64,000 bases of DNA from Ctenosaura bakeri (taxonomy: Eukaryota > Chordata > Lepidosauria > Squamata > Iguanidae). The DNA lies in assembly GCA_948474755.1 (NCBI GenBank), contig CAOLHI010000021.1:434001-498000 (forward strand). The letters are read 5' to 3'. The notes under the pieces were generated by a model. The model saw only the letters and a program-made list of their open reading frames with translations, did no database searches and was not told the origin of the DNA. Of this stretch, positions 45,211-56,599 are shown piece by piece (position 1 is the stretch's first letter; each line of letters starts with the position of its first letter). Made by a program: the position numbers and the translations under genes.

Positions 45211-45243
<33 letters not shown>
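45210..45243. repeat. (CA)n microsatellite
   Basis: CA dinucleotides with one TATA interruption. Confidence 0.93.
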
Positions 45244-45628
45244 CCAAGGCCTTCTTCAGGGCTTATATAAAATCAAAAAAGGGCCACATACAAATACATA
45301 ATATAACCATATATTAGATATCATTATAAGAGATCATTGTTACATGAGTATCAGTGGCCTATACCCATCTATTTTAAATCTATTTTCAGGAATTTCTGCA
45401 GCAGGAATTCTTAAACCATATACCGAACAAATACAAACATGCGAGCAAAGACTGAAGAGTTGTGTGTTTTTTTTAACTGGTTAGCAGATCGTTAAAAAAA
45501 TACATTGATAACATTCATCCATATGTACTGAGGTTCTGGCAAGGCTACATCTAGTTCCAAAAATTAAGGAGAGACTGTTTGGTTCAGACTGATGGTCTGT
45601 CTAATACAGCATCAGTTTCCCAGACTAG
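45244..45628. other. Short noncoding stretch
   Basis: Nothing clear. 45590-45622 (CTGTCTAATACAGCATCAG) resembles an old reptile repeat tail. Confidence 0.3.
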
Positions 45629-45824
45629 GGTCATTTCCACACTATACTGTTACAGTGCTATTACTCCCCTTTCAGCATCTTGTGGAATCCTGGGGTTTGC
45701 AATTTCAGGGAGGAGCCTTTAGAATTCTCAGCCAGAGAGCTCTTTGGCCTCAGTAGACTACAAACCCCAGAATTCCACAGGATGTTGAAAGTGGAATAAG
45801 AGAACTATAACAGTGTAGTGTGGA
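45629..45824. mobile_element. MITE group 1, right end lost
   Basis: Starts GGTCATTTCCACAC, runs through the GAGCTCTTTGGCCTCAG core and stops at GTGTAGTGTGGA, eight bases or so short of the expected GGCC end, where L2 sequence begins. Confidence 0.85.
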
Positions 45825-45897
45825 GCCTTCTCAGTGGCTGCCCCCAGGCTTTGGAACTCCCTTCTCAGAGAGGTCATACTGGTACCCTCCTTACTCT

Positions 45898-46786
45898 TGT
45901 TACTGCATTTGCTAGCCCGGATTTGGGGCTGCTGGATATCATTTTGATATCAATGATTTGGCTCTCTTCCACCACCCCTCTCCACGTGTTTGTGAGGCCC
46001 CCGGACAAGCACAGAACTAGGCTCGGCCATCAAACGCTGCAATATTCCAACACAATACAGGCAGGCCAGAAATAGCCAGATCGCCACCTTAGGAGACCTC
46101 TCTGCAAACACCTTCATTATGTATGTACGCTGTTTACAAAGGACTCCCTGCCCCAAGCAGGCAACCTGGCAAGGTGAATATTCAACTGCTAAGCACTCTG
46201 CATTTGCATACTGTCTACCTCTTTGTCAATTCGGACTTAACTCAATCATGTTAAATTTTGACCTTTCCAAAACTTTGTCTCGTGCCCAAAACTCATTGTT
46301 TTCACCAAGCACGGAATAGCCTGCAGTTACATTTCTCTCTATAAAAACCCCTGATTCCGAGACCTTCCTCGGATCTCTCCGGACTTCCATCCAGCCTTGC
46401 TGCCGCTTTGTTTGGTGAGCTGTCCCCTCAGTCCCACGTACTGAGACTCCATACCAATGAACTCAATCTTCAGGATAGTTGTCGTATCACCCAATTCAAC
46501 AATCCCTCTCAAAAATCCCTCTATACTGCTCCAACCTTTATTTTCTATAGTTACTTGTGTGAGTGTGTTGCATACACTGTTTGTCTGTATTTAATAAAAA
46601 TCTCAATTATCCTTAAACTTGGTGTGCTCCTTGGCTTGGCCTGACCCCGCAGACATTGGGTAAAAGATTCCGCTGCATTGCCCTGCCTCTCGCATTGCTA
46701 ACTTGTGCTCTAGCTAATTTCCCAAACTTAGTTAATTGAGAGCGCATTTGGTGTCCCTCCCGGGACCCCCAGTAAACAGGGTAACA
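45898..46786 (+). mobile_element. Solo LTR, family A, copy 2 (889 bp)
   Basis: TGTTACTGC to GGGTAACA, flanked by ACTCT at 45893-45897 and 46786-46790 (the A is shared). TATAAAAA at 46340-46347 and AATAAAAA at about 46591. It is nested in an L2 copy, which confirms its limits. Confidence 0.92.
46340..46347 (+). promoter_or_regulatory. TATA box of LTR A2
   Basis: TATAAAAA in the same context as 5882-5889, about 250 bp upstream of the AATAAA at 46591. Confidence 0.6.
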
Positions 46787-47037
46787 CTCTCTTTCTGAAA
46801 ACAAGTGAAGACAGCTTCAATAACCCTTTGAGGAATAATTGTTCAGGTAAGATGGGCCTTGTACAATGTGCTGGATTTTCCATTTGTTATTTTTGTTGTG
46901 ATGTTGTGTTTTTATGGCTTACTCTTTTAAATAGCTTTATTTTTTTATAGTTTAATAGGTTTTTAAGTTTTGTATCTTTTGAATATTTATCTAATTTTTA
47001 AATGTGTTGTGAGCTCCCTTAAGCCCTGAAGGTGGGA

Positions 47038-47102
47038 AATAATAATAATAATAGTAGTAGTAGTAGTAATAACAACAACAACAACAACAGCAATAGCAAC
47101 CA
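47038..47102. repeat. Compound TAA/TAG/CAA microsatellite
   Basis: TAA, then TAG, then CAA units at the end of the L2 tail. Confidence 0.93.
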
Positions 47103-47445
47103 CCAAATAGATGTCTTTGGGAACTCCCCAAGCAGAGTATACATATCCACTTTTTTTTTGTCCTCCATGAGCTGATGATCAGAGGCATACTGGGCTGGAT
47201 TCAGACTAGCCAGATGAGAACTAATGAAATGATGGAGATTCAGTGTAGTCTTGACTAATGTGAGTCACATTAAGTTCAATGGGTCTGCTCTAAGGCTGAA
47301 AGCTTATCTGGAGCCAGCAGACTGTAACTTCCACATGTGTTCTTATGCATACATCCCACTGAGGCCTGACACAATGGAAATGGCCAGTCAAACAGTGAAA
47401 TGAAGGATTTTTCCCAGGGCATATATCCAATTAGTATCTCTTTGT
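47103..47445. other. Short noncoding stretch
   Basis: Nothing recognised. Confidence 0.4.
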
Positions 47446-47872
47446 GGCCCTTTCTGTTTGACACACCCAACCCACCATGGATATTGGAGAAGGACAGAAC
47501 TGGGATGATGCTTGTGCACAACATCATCCCAGTCCCATCCTTTTCCTGTCCCCAGGTGATATGATCCTGCCGCAAATCACTGACAGGTTTTCCCCATCAA
47601 TGACCAGTGATTGCACCGCCTTCCTGCTGTGTACCTGCACTTACCTTGCTTGTGGAGGCCCCGGAAGTGTAATGTCTGTGCTTGGGCCCCAGCACTGCCT
47701 GGGACAGTACACAGCTGTGCTGCGGCAGGAAAAGGCATGGCCATCATGCCTCCTGGATCATGTAGGAAGCTAGTGTGGAGGGAAGTGCTCCATCACTCTC
47801 CTCTCCTGGGACAGCTGCCGCTGCCATCATTACCAGACGCCACCAGGACAAAGGTAGGGTGCGGAAAGGGCC
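47446..47872. mobile_element. MITE group 2b copy (427 bp)
   Basis: TGT on both sides (47443-47445, 47873-47875). Ends GGCCCTTTCTG and GCGGAAAGGGCC. Interior parallels 10115-10531 and 57123-57376. Confidence 0.9.
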
Positions 47873-48014
47873 TGTGTCAGAAACAGACCTGCTCTTGGAG
47901 CTATCTGGCTGCCTTTGTGCAGCTGTGCAAAACCTGCGCACAAGAAAATACTTGGTGCCTCCTTGAACAACATCTGTAAAAGGATTTATGATGGCTTGAT
48001 TCCCAGTTGTTATG
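47873..48014. other. Short noncoding stretch
   Basis: Ends with the left target duplication of the following SINE. Confidence 0.4.
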
Positions 48015-48562
48015 TGCCTTCAAGTTGTTTCTGAATTATGGCAACTCTAAGGTGAACCTATCACCAGGAGCTGAGAGTGTGTAATGTTCCCAAGGTCACC
48101 CAGTGGGTTTTCATGCTGAGCAGGGAACTGAACCTTGTTCTACAGGGTCATAGTCCAATGTTCAAACCACTACAACACATTGGCCCTTTCTGCACCTTGC
48201 ACGAGGAGCCTCCAGCTAGAGGCTCTCACATCCCCTCTGCTCCCGAGCAGGTAGCGTGAGAGCCCCATCACTTCCTTCCGTAGCACAGCCTGGGAGTTTC
48301 CCGGGCTGCGTTGGGGAAGGAAGTGTGACCACTGTGGCTCCAGAGGCTCCGTATGCATGGCAAGTGCTCATGGGGCCCTGAAACAATGCGCAATCATGCA
48401 CCATTTTCAGCTGAAAGCCAAAAATGAAAAAGTGCATGAACGGCGCCTGCCAGACCCTGGAGCGTCGCACAATTGTGAGTGTGTCATGTAGATGGCTCCT
48501 CACAATCACACAATGCTCCAGGCGCCCTTTTGCATGGCAAATGCCATGCAAAAAGGGCCATT
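48015..48562 (-). mobile_element. tRNA-derived SINE with a MITE in its head
   Basis: Body at 48015-48181. Flanks GATTCCCAGTTGTTATG (47998-48014) and GACTCCCAGTTATG (48563-48576) are its own target duplication, slightly diverged. The group-2 element at 48182-48559 sits at the very 5' head, between the SINE and its right flank. Confidence 0.88.
48182..48559. mobile_element. MITE group 2a copy (378 bp)
   Basis: ATT on both sides (48179-48181, 48560-48562). Ends GGCCCTTTCTGCACC and GCAAAAAGGGCC, with an inner palindrome TGCATGGCAAATGCCATGCA near 48533. Confidence 0.9.
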
Positions 48563-48576
48563 GACTCCCAGTTATG

Positions 48577-49571
48577 CTAGCATAATTAATCAAGTGGGTT
48601 TTGATCACAGCACAACTAAGCCTTGGCTGAATCTATTCCATTTGATTTTGGAGAATCTATTCAATTACCAAATTTTCCTCTATGGTTTTGCTGAATATTA
48701 TTCCATAAAAAATGTTCAACTGTGTAAGGAAGAGAGATACGCATGATAGCATCTTCATTGACTTCATGAGAACTGTGACACCTTAAAACACACCAAATAT
48801 GATATTTTTCCAAGTTTGGCACCACATTGATGTGTTTAGATACCTTGAACTTGAACTTCCAACCTAAAATGAGAACACATGTTTAAACCATCATGAATAC
48901 CACAGAGAATGCCCATGGGTATCTGCTACCTTGAAGTGGATGGAAGTGGTTACTTTCTGGAAGGAGAGGAAATGATTCAGGTGAAATCCACTGTAAGAGA
49001 CAGAAAACAAGAATTAAATTCTTTGGGTTTTGTGCAGGGGAAAAGGAGAAGGTTTCTGCTTGACCGGGGTTTGACAGCTCTTGTCAGAGCAGCAGACAAT
49101 GCAAAATGCTACAATTCAGCCTTAGCTACCACAGTGTATGAGTGCCCTCTGCTGCTTTTACATAATCACACAACTCTGAAATGATGTATGGTATATTGCT
49201 GTGTGTGGATATGTTAAAGTAAGCTAAGTACAGTATAACCATAGGCTCTAAGGATCTTATTGCCTGAATCTAGGGAATTCTTAGGGGCATAAGAGTGTTT
49301 CCATCCAGTGGATTAAGAGAGGAGATATTCTTCTGCATTCTTTTGTCCTTGGAAATCTCTTCTCTCCATTGGAATTAACCAGTCAATCTACACCTACAGA
49401 AGACACGCATCTGCAAAGCTGTCTGAATCAAGTGGTACTTCTTTCATCCACTTACACAATAATGTAGTCTATGGGTAGTAGTCCCAGGAGTTATAGCAGA
49501 ATCCAGGTCTCCGCCTGAGAGGGAAGGGAGAAAGACACACTCTCAGAGGGAGAAATCTGGTTATAGATGTT
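48577..49571. other. Noncoding stretch
   Basis: No gene or recognised element. Confidence 0.4.
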
Positions 49572-49668
49572 GGCCATTTCTGCACTAGATTGTTATAGCA
49601 CTATTATTTCATTTCCAACATTCTATGGAATCCAGGGGGTTGCAGTTTAGGGAAGGTCCTTTGAGGAA
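49572..49668. mobile_element. MITE group 1, left half only
   Basis: GGCCATTTCTGCACTAG to TTGCAGTTTAGGGAAGGTCC, then similarity ends. Confidence 0.8.
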
Positions 49669-50122
49669 AATCCTGGAAAATCTTTCTATGAGAATAGCCT
49701 TTGTATTTAGTGAGTTCAATATCGATAGATACACAAAGGAAAAAGATCTCAGGGTAGCATCAGTGGATTGTGGCAGGCTTATATCCATGGGATCAAAAGC
49801 ACTTGCAAACTCCACATGGGTCAGTGTTACAAGAGGGCAAATAAATATTGGTTCTGAAGCAGGAACACATAGTTCTGATTGGAGGAAAAGCCTTAAAAGC
49901 AAATCAACATAGGAAAAGAAGGGAGAAGGGAGGAAGGAAGGAAGGAAGGAAGGAAGGAAGGAAGGAAGGAAGGAAGGAAGGAAGGAAGGAAGGAAATGCC
50001 AATTCTTTCCTTCTAATCTGGAAATAGCAAGTGTAGCAAGACTTGGATACGTTGGTTCCTCTGTCTTGGATTTTCCTTCTACAATTGGCAAAGTTGCTCT
50101 GTTACACCCTCTTCTCAATGAA
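49669..50122. other. Noncoding, with GGAA microsatellite
   Basis: The (GGAA)n run at 49930-49995 explains the long serine-leucine-proline frame on the minus strand. Confidence 0.6.
49930..49995. repeat. (GGAA)n microsatellite
   Basis: About sixteen GGAA units. Confidence 0.96.
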
Positions 50123-50220
50123 GGTCATTTCCGCACGACACTCTTATAGCATGATGATTCCACTTTCAACCTCCTATGGAATCATGGGGTTTGCAGTTCT
50201 GGGAGGGGCTGGCCCCTCCC
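50123..50220. mobile_element. MITE group 1, left arm plus start of right arm
   Basis: GGTCATTTCCGCACGACAC to GGGGCTGGCCCCTCCCAG. The right arm is cut off just after the turn. Confidence 0.82.
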
Positions 50221-50774
50221 AGATTCTAACCTAACTTTTAGCCCTATTCAATAGACCTCACAGGATTTGTGGTAAACTCCCTAATATTCTCCTCTTAGAA
50301 AGCACTGTTCCAATCAAACATTCTCTTCACGTTCCTTCTACCATTTGCTATAAGATCAATGTGGATTTTAAGCATGCCTCTATTCACACAGTGTCTCAGT
50401 TCTTCCCCATCTGCTCAACTATAGATTGTAAGGCATTATCGTCAATGATCAATGTATTTAGACAACCTATATATGTGACACCCAAACTCTCATGTGTCTG
50501 TGATCACAAAAAGATTCCTCCCTCTCTTCCTTCTTCGAGGTCCTAAGTGGCAACTCTTTTGAGCTTCTCCTCAGCCTGAAACTTCCCTTTTGTTAGTTTG
50601 GACTTAGGAAACCTCTGTGTATATTTTTAGAATGTACATCTCAATGTAACAAGTAAACTGTTCAGTTATCTAACTTGAATACTGCCTATTGGTGAGATGT
50701 GAGGGCCCCTATTCTTCCTCCCTTCTGCACAGGTGCCTTCTATTATCTGGTTCATCTGGTATAATAATGCTAAT
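50221..50774. other. Noncoding stretch
   Basis: Nothing recognised. Confidence 0.4.
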
Positions 50775-50998
50775 GCCAAAAAAGATGGAGAGATCTGAGT
50801 ATCAAACTTGGACTCTGGGAGATCAGAATTCAAATCCCCACTCATCCATAGAAGTTCATTTTGGGAAGGTCATACTCTCTCAGCTAAGAGAAAGGTGATG
50901 ATAAACCTCTTCAAAATAAATCTTGCTTTAAAAGAAAAACTCCCAAGGATAGGGTAGTCATAAGCTGGAACTGACTTGAAGGCACATAGCAATAACCA
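50775..50998 (+). mobile_element. tRNA-derived SINE, diverged
   Basis: Head with TTGGACTCTGGGAGATCAG and B-box-like ATTCAAATCCCC, then GGTCATACTCTCTCAGC, ending GACTTGAAGGCACATAGCAA. Confidence 0.85.
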
Positions 50999-51142
50999 CA
51001 ATGGCAAGTTCTTGTAAATGTTTTATAAAGATTCATGGGAGCATGCTTTGAACACATTCCAAATGCTGTGTAAATACAGAATCAACCATGTGGCTGAAGA
51101 GTATTTGATTTAAGCAATACCTATTTATTTTACACTCACTAA

Positions 51143-52070
51143 CGTTACCATGCTGTACACCTCCACTCCATGGTACAGCATAATTGGTGAGAAATATCAT
51201 TTAATTGGTGAGAGATATCATTTTCTAATATAAAAATAATACACTTATGGTTGGAAGGTCTATGTACAAGGACTCCAATTGGAAGCCTCATATTAAGACA
51301 GATGATCTCAGCATGGCCAGGTCATAAATTTATAAGGATTAGATGGGAAGCCACGACACTGATGGGCTTGCGATAATCCTCTCAATGACCCAACTTTCAA
51401 ATACAATAGCAAACAAAACTGCCCCAGTGAAGCAACCAATGGTCATCGTCCTGTAATCTCTTCCCATGGAACTTCTCCTTTGTTCCTTCACCTGCTCATT
51501 CATAAAGAGACTGTCATGACTCCCATCAATGCTTTGTCACCTGGAGTTAAGACAATTTGTCCATTCCAGACCCCTTTTGTCTGCTCTGCCAGAAAGCAAT
51601 TAACACATTCCTCTTTAAAGTGGGAAACAGGGTACTTAAACCCTGGCTCCAAGCCCAACAATTCATAGTACCTCGGAAGCACATAGGCATGTCACTCTGA
51701 CTGTTGGCTCCCTGGTTCTCATGTTCTGTGCTACCCTCAAACTCTTGTTTGAGCTATCTTGCTTCAATCTTCTGCTTCTGGAACAGTAATTATCACCCAC
51801 TTCACCCCAGAATCTCTTGCTATGCAACCTTTCTCTCCTTTACCTTTGTGAGACTGCTTGATTGCTTGCGTGTGTCTGTGAATTCCCCCAATAAAAGCAT
51901 TCTTTTGACTTTCAACTGCTGTCTCGCAGTAAATACTGATATACACAGGTGAAAATGTTCCATGGTTACCCTCCTCTTGCAGGCTTCCTTTAAGCTTTAA
52001 TTCCTCACCTTACTAAGGAGACTTTGACACTGCTAGAGGACTTCAAGCTCCCCCACCTTTGGGGGCAACA
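51143..52070 (+). mobile_element. Solo LTR, family B, copy 2 (928 bp)
   Basis: CGTTACCATGC to TTTGGGGGCAACA, flanked by ACTAA at 51138-51142 and 52070-52074 (A shared). Homologous to 30352-31294. Keeps an AATAAAAGC poly-A signal at 51890-51898 and TTTTGACTTTCAACTGCTG after it. Confidence 0.9.
51890..51895 (+). promoter_or_regulatory. Poly-A signal of LTR B2
   Basis: AATAAA about 180 bp before the LTR end. Copy B1 has lost it (CCAAAAAA at the equivalent place). Confidence 0.6.
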
Positions 52071-52387
52071 CTAAAACAAAACAGAAGAACAAGTTCCAGG
52101 GATCCTAGTGACAAAAGAGTGCAGGCATGGGCAACTGTCGGGAGTAGGATGACTGCACAGGTTCCCTTCAGGACCTCAGAGGGCCACCTCCCCACTCTGC
52201 CATGTTCCCAGTCCCCAAACTACTTTGTTTACTTGAAAAATTAAGCACAATATTCTCCCAAGTCTGCTATAGGATATGTGTATGTGCTTGGGTGGGTGGG
52301 TAAGAGAGAGAGAGAGAGAATTTTATCATGGTATTGACTGGTTGGCTTAGATTAAAAAAAGGTCTTTCCTGGACTGTGGAAAGACAA
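52071..52387. other. Short noncoding stretch with GA run
   Basis: (GA)n at 52302-52319. GGCATGGGCAACTGTCGGG near 52125 resembles a hAT end, unsupported. Confidence 0.35.
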
Positions 52388-52622
52388 TCAGTGTGGTGTA
52401 GTGGTTTGAATGCTTCGCTGGGACTCTGGAGACCAGGTTTCAAATTGCTGCTCAGGCATGGAAACCCACTGGCTGACCTTGGGCAAGTCACGCTCTCTCC
52501 ACTTCAAAGGAAGGCAAAGGCAAATTGCTTCTGAGCAAATCTTGCCAAGAAAACCTCATGATAGGTTAGCCTTGGAGTTGCCACAAATAAGATACGACTT
52601 GAAAGCACAGGGCCACAGCAAT
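52388..52622 (+). mobile_element. tRNA-derived SINE, best preserved copy
   Basis: Head AGTGTGGTGTAGTGGTTTGA, GGAGACCAGGTTTCAAATTGC (B box), CATGGAAACCCACTGGCTGA, GGGCAAGTCACGCTCTC, AAGAAAACCTCATGATAGG and tail ACGACTTGAAAGCACAGG. Pol III A and B boxes are visible in the head. Confidence 0.92.
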
Positions 52623-52835
52623 GATAAAGATTGAGGAATGTCTTAACATTCATGGGGAAAACAATCTAAGACAAGAAAAATGAGAGGCTGAATGGAAGCA
52701 AATCAGTCTATTTTTAACTGGGAGGATATCTGTGTTTGCTGACTACTACAGTTTATTTTCACTTTTACCTTCCCTGATTCATTTGCTTTTCCTCTCACTC
52801 AGCTGCAGAAGAATTTGATATCCAAGTGATTAATA
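52623..52835. other. Short noncoding stretch
   Basis: Nothing recognised. Confidence 0.4.
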
Positions 52836-52839
52836 TCAT

Positions 52840-52879
<40 letters not shown>

Positions 52880-53100
52880 ATGTTTATATTCTACCCTTGA
52901 TCTGAGGTTCTCTGGACAGCATACAATAAGATTGACTTTCAATAGTTTAAAACAATTTAAAACAATAAGAATAACGTATGAAAACTAAAAACATTGTAAA
53001 CAACACTAAAATTCTTGCAAGAAGATTTAAAATCAGTTAAAGCAATTTAGAACAATTTAAAACCACAACACATATGAAGATTTGGATACAATCAATTGTC
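52836..53100 (-). mobile_element. L2-like LINE tail with (TTTA)n
   Basis: (TTTA)n at 52836-52878, then the reverse complement of an L2-type 3' end (TTTATATTCTACCCTTGATC) and an A-rich region of AACAATTTAAAAC repeats. Confidence 0.55.
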
Positions 53101-53269
53101 CAAATTCAAAACCTGGGAGACCGCAGCAAAGGAGTCCCTCTACCATGTTCTCTCACACTAGGTTGGCCCCAGAAGTAGGACAGGGAGCCCTTCGAACAAA
53201 CCTCAGTTCCTGGGCAGGCCTATATAATAGCAGCATATTGAAGGATATATGAAAGATTCTCAAGTATAA

Positions 53270-54240
53270 AGATCTATTGTTGAACATCAAAGTCAAACTC
53301 ATCCACGGCTTATTATTTCTAGTTTCTGTGGGTGTATGTGAAAGCTGGACAAGAAGAAAGCTGTCAGAAAGAGAATCAATTCATTTGGAATGTGATGTTA
53401 GAGGCAAGTTTTATTGACACTGTGGGCTGGAAAAATGGCAAACAAATGGCCCTAGGAGCAAAGTCTGAATTCTAACTAGAGGCCAAGATGACTAAATTGA
53501 GGTTATCATACTTTGGAAATATCATGAGAGAATATGATTCATTGAAAAAGTAGATAATGCTGGATAAAGTAGAAAGCAGTAGGTAAGGAGGAAGACCACA
53601 TTAAATATGGACTGAATCAAGGATTTTCCAATGAAACCTGAATTGTATTTGTTAAATATGTTTAATGTAATTGAGATTTATGTTGAGAAATGATACAAGA
53701 AATTAATACTCAATCTGATAATCAAAGCTAGAATTCTTTATGTGAAAGTATGGAAAAAGGAAGAACCTTCCACCATAGACTCATGACTTATAGATATTTA
53801 TGAAGTACTAGAAATGGATAAAATGACTCTGCTGGTGAATGATAAATCACTAGATAATTTTAGGAATCAATGGGGAGACCTAATCACATATTTTGATGGG
53901 AAATGGGGTGAAACTTTTATTATAGCTTTTAGAGAATAACTTAGATAACGTGCTACATGTTCATATTTGATTTTGACATTCTTTATTTTTGTTATTTCAT
54001 GTAAGGAGAATATTTAGTCTGTAATTTGTACATGATACTCTATGTCCATGTTAATCTTTGTAAATGAGCAGTATATGTAAATAAAAAAAAATAAAAAAAA
54101 ATATGGACTGAATCAATCAAGGAAACCACAACCTTGAATTTGTAAGACTTGATAGGGATGTTAATAACAGGGTCACCTGAAAGTGTCTCACATGTAGGGT
54201 CACTGTTTGTTGACTTGACAGCACATAACAATAATAACTA
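53270..54240 (+). mobile_element. BovB/RTE LINE 3' end split by an L1
   Basis: 53270-53620 encodes remnants of the BovB C-terminus (GTGAAAGCTGGACAAG, TCAATTCATTTGGAATG, then TGAGGTTATCATACTTTGG). After the L1 it continues from 54117 (TCAAGGAAACCACAACC) to the tail GACTTGACAGCACATAACAA at about 54213-54232. The tail resembles the SINE tails in this window. Confidence 0.85.
53621..54099 (+). mobile_element. L1 LINE 3' end with 17-bp target duplication
   Basis: AATATGGACTGAATCAA is present at 53604-53620 and 54100-54116. The inserted 479 bp contain the L1 ORF2 end (EVLEMDKMTLL, FRNQWGDLITYFDGKW, closed by TAA at about 53938), a 3' untranslated part and an A-rich tail with AATAAAAAAAA. Confidence 0.92.
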
Positions 54241-54640
54241 GGGAGTTATCAGTGCAGTGAATACTGTAACTAAGATATCCCTGTCCTGGAAAGACTGTAG
54301 TTGGCAACCCAGTTGAACCTGAGGCCAAGCACTCTAAACCATGGTGTCTAGGAATACTCTCAAGCTTTGCATCTGCTCCCTTGTGGGAGTGCAACTGCAT
54401 CTAGGACCAGTTCCCAGACCCAAGAACCACCAATCCATACAGCCTTCATCTTAGCAGGATTCATCTTCAGTTTTTTGACCCCATTCAGCCCATTATAACA
54501 TCCATCACTGCTCTATCACCAGCACAGCCCCAGATGATTCCAATGACATAAAGAGATATTGCTGAGTGTATCTATGAATGCATGAGTAAACGAGCCCCAA
54601 ATCTGAGTAAATTTAATGCAGAGATTCAGGAGTGATATAT
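54241..54640. other. Noncoding stretch
   Basis: TTAGCAGGATTCATCTTCAG near 54454 resembles an old interspersed repeat, unclassified. No gene. Confidence 0.3.
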
Positions 54641-55255
54641 AGAATCATAGAATCATAGAGTTGGAAGAGACCACAGGGGTCATCGAGTTCAACCCCCTGC
54701 TATGCAGGAACTCCCATGAAAGCATTCCCAACAGATGGCCATCCAGCCTCTGCTTAAAAACCTCCAAAGAAGGAGAGACTCCACCACACTCCGAGGCAGC
54801 ATATTCCACTACCGGACAGCTCTGACCATCAGGAAGTTCTTCCTGAGGTTCAGATGGAATCTCCTTTCCTGCAGCTTGAAACCATTGCTTCTTGTCTTAG
54901 TCTCTGGAGCATCAGAAAACAAGCCCACTCCCTCCTCGACATGACATCCCTTCAAATATTTAAACATGGTTATCATGTCTCCTTTTAACTTTCTCTTCTG
55001 CAGACTAAACATACCCAGCTCCCTAAACTGTTCCTCATAGGGCATAGCTCGGAGACCCTTCACCATTTTGGTCGCCCTCCTCTGGACACTTTTCAGCTTG
55101 TCGATATCCTTCTTGAATTGAGGTGCCCAGAACTGGAAACAGTATTCCAAATGAAGCCTAACCAATGCAGAATAGAGTGGTACCATTACCTCCCTCGATC
55201 TAGACACCATACTCCTATTGATGCAACCAAGAATCACATTGGTTCCCTCTAAAAA
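54641..55255 (-). mobile_element. CR1 LINE copy 6, 5'-truncated
   Basis: Minus-strand terminus ATAGAATCATAGAATCATAG at 54640-54660. Well preserved through the C-terminal ORF2 region up to about 55250. Confidence 0.94.
54809..55255 (-). pseudogene. CR1 ORF2 C-terminal relic, longest open piece
   Basis: About 150 uninterrupted CR1 codons: GCINRSMVSRSREVMVPLYS, then [41 protein letters not shown] and [17 protein letters not shown] before a stop. The frame upstream (to 55339) is not CR1 and is chance. The reverse transcriptase catalytic part is missing, so it has no activity. Confidence 0.9.
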
Positions 55256-55859
55256 TCTGCTGGTACTGTATATAACACCCTGCCATGGGTATATATAACT
55301 CTCAGGGACTTCCCCAAGTCTGTGATTCTTGTGTAGCAAGAAGCTAGTGACTAATCCTCATAAACATGGAGCCCAGGAAGGTGATGACATTTTTTCTCCA
55401 TAAGGAAGAAGAATGAATTTGGTAGATCAAAAGCTCATGAAGCTTTTTAGACTAACAATGTGAAATCTCAAGGGGATCCTGAATCCTGTGTGAGAGTTGT
55501 CTCCATACGTGGATTTACATTTGTGGGTATTAAAATTGACTAGGTCCATAACATATGTTTCTAGTAGAAAACTGCCACTATGGAACTAGATAGGGGAGCT
55601 GTCAAAGTGACAGATGCACACTGAGACCAACTTGCATTGGGATCAATGTGGCACAGTCCCTCTTGTGCTACAGTCCATTGATGCATGACAGGACACTATC
55701 CAGGGGGTTCTGATGCACATCATGCCCTACTGATGCTCATAGGGTGCTCTTGCTGGTGTTTTATTTTGCATCTTCACAATTCAGTAATGGGGTTTCATAG
55801 CAACTCTGCTACACAGTAAAGTATACGTAAAGTTACATTATATAGAGGGTGATATGGGA
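55256..55859. other. Noncoding stretch
   Basis: Nothing recognised. Confidence 0.4.
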
Positions 55860-56400
55860 TGCTGGTCCATGATTCTACATAATTTTTCATACAGGAAACC
55901 CTTTAGTGAAGAGGAAACCCCTAGAAATTAAACCTTCTGGAGTATCTTGAAAGCAATTATAAAATGAGTCGATTATACCTGGCTAATACTGTTAATGGAA
56001 TTGCCAAGGTACTCGCAGTAAAAATATGGCAATAACGTGACACTAAACACAATACAGAGAACTTTCAGACATGATTACCCGTCTTATTCTTTTCACTATT
56101 AATAACAATAAAGTTCAAATAACCGTCAAATTGATTGGGAGGGAAAAATAATATTGCTATGATCAGCTACTACCGACATTTATAATGGCTCTGTCAGGCT
56201 GTCCTGCAGAAAGAATCACTTGAGAGTTGGTTGAGGATGTAAAAGGCTTACAAGTAAATGACAGAGATATTCCATGGCTTGGGGCATAGTTGTAAATGCA
56301 CCAGCTAATGATTTAGTGCTATAATAGTACCAATTATAATGAAGAAAAAAATAGTGTTTTTTTTTTTAAATTATGTCATAATAGTTTTCAAACTGTGTTC
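55860..56400. other. Repeat-free island, candidate conserved noncoding element
   Basis: AAGCAATTATAAAATGAGTC near 55951, CCAGCTAATGATTTAGTGC near 56300, CCAATTATAATG near 56330 and AATAACAATAAAGTTCAAATAA near 56101. No repeat similarity seen. Confidence 0.38.
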
Positions 56401-56599
56401 CAATCAATACTGAGATTTCTGGAAGCTTAATTGTTTTCACTAAGATAAGGTATGATAGACAGCTCTACCTCAGCCTCTATGGGAGAGAAATTTGTTCTGT
56501 TGACCTTTTGATATGATCTTGCTTCATTCACTAGTGTACCAATCAAAATTCTGTTATTATTAATCAACAGGTCAGCCGGAAGGCTGTTCAATTGACAGG

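Larger units (their letters stand above)
45825..47037 (+). mobile_element. L2-like LINE 3' end split by a solo LTR
   Basis: 45825-45897 holds GTGGCTGCCCCCAGGCTTTGG and GGAACTCCCTTCTCAGAG. 46787-47037 continues with the AT-rich tail ending TGAGCTCCCTTAAGCCCTG. The solo LTR at 45898-46786 lies between, at a TACTCT site. Confidence 0.78.

Noticed and set aside
49609..50118. 169-codon minus-strand frame
   Set aside because: Its core is the FLPS repeat from a GGAA microsatellite; flanking parts have no recognisable domain.
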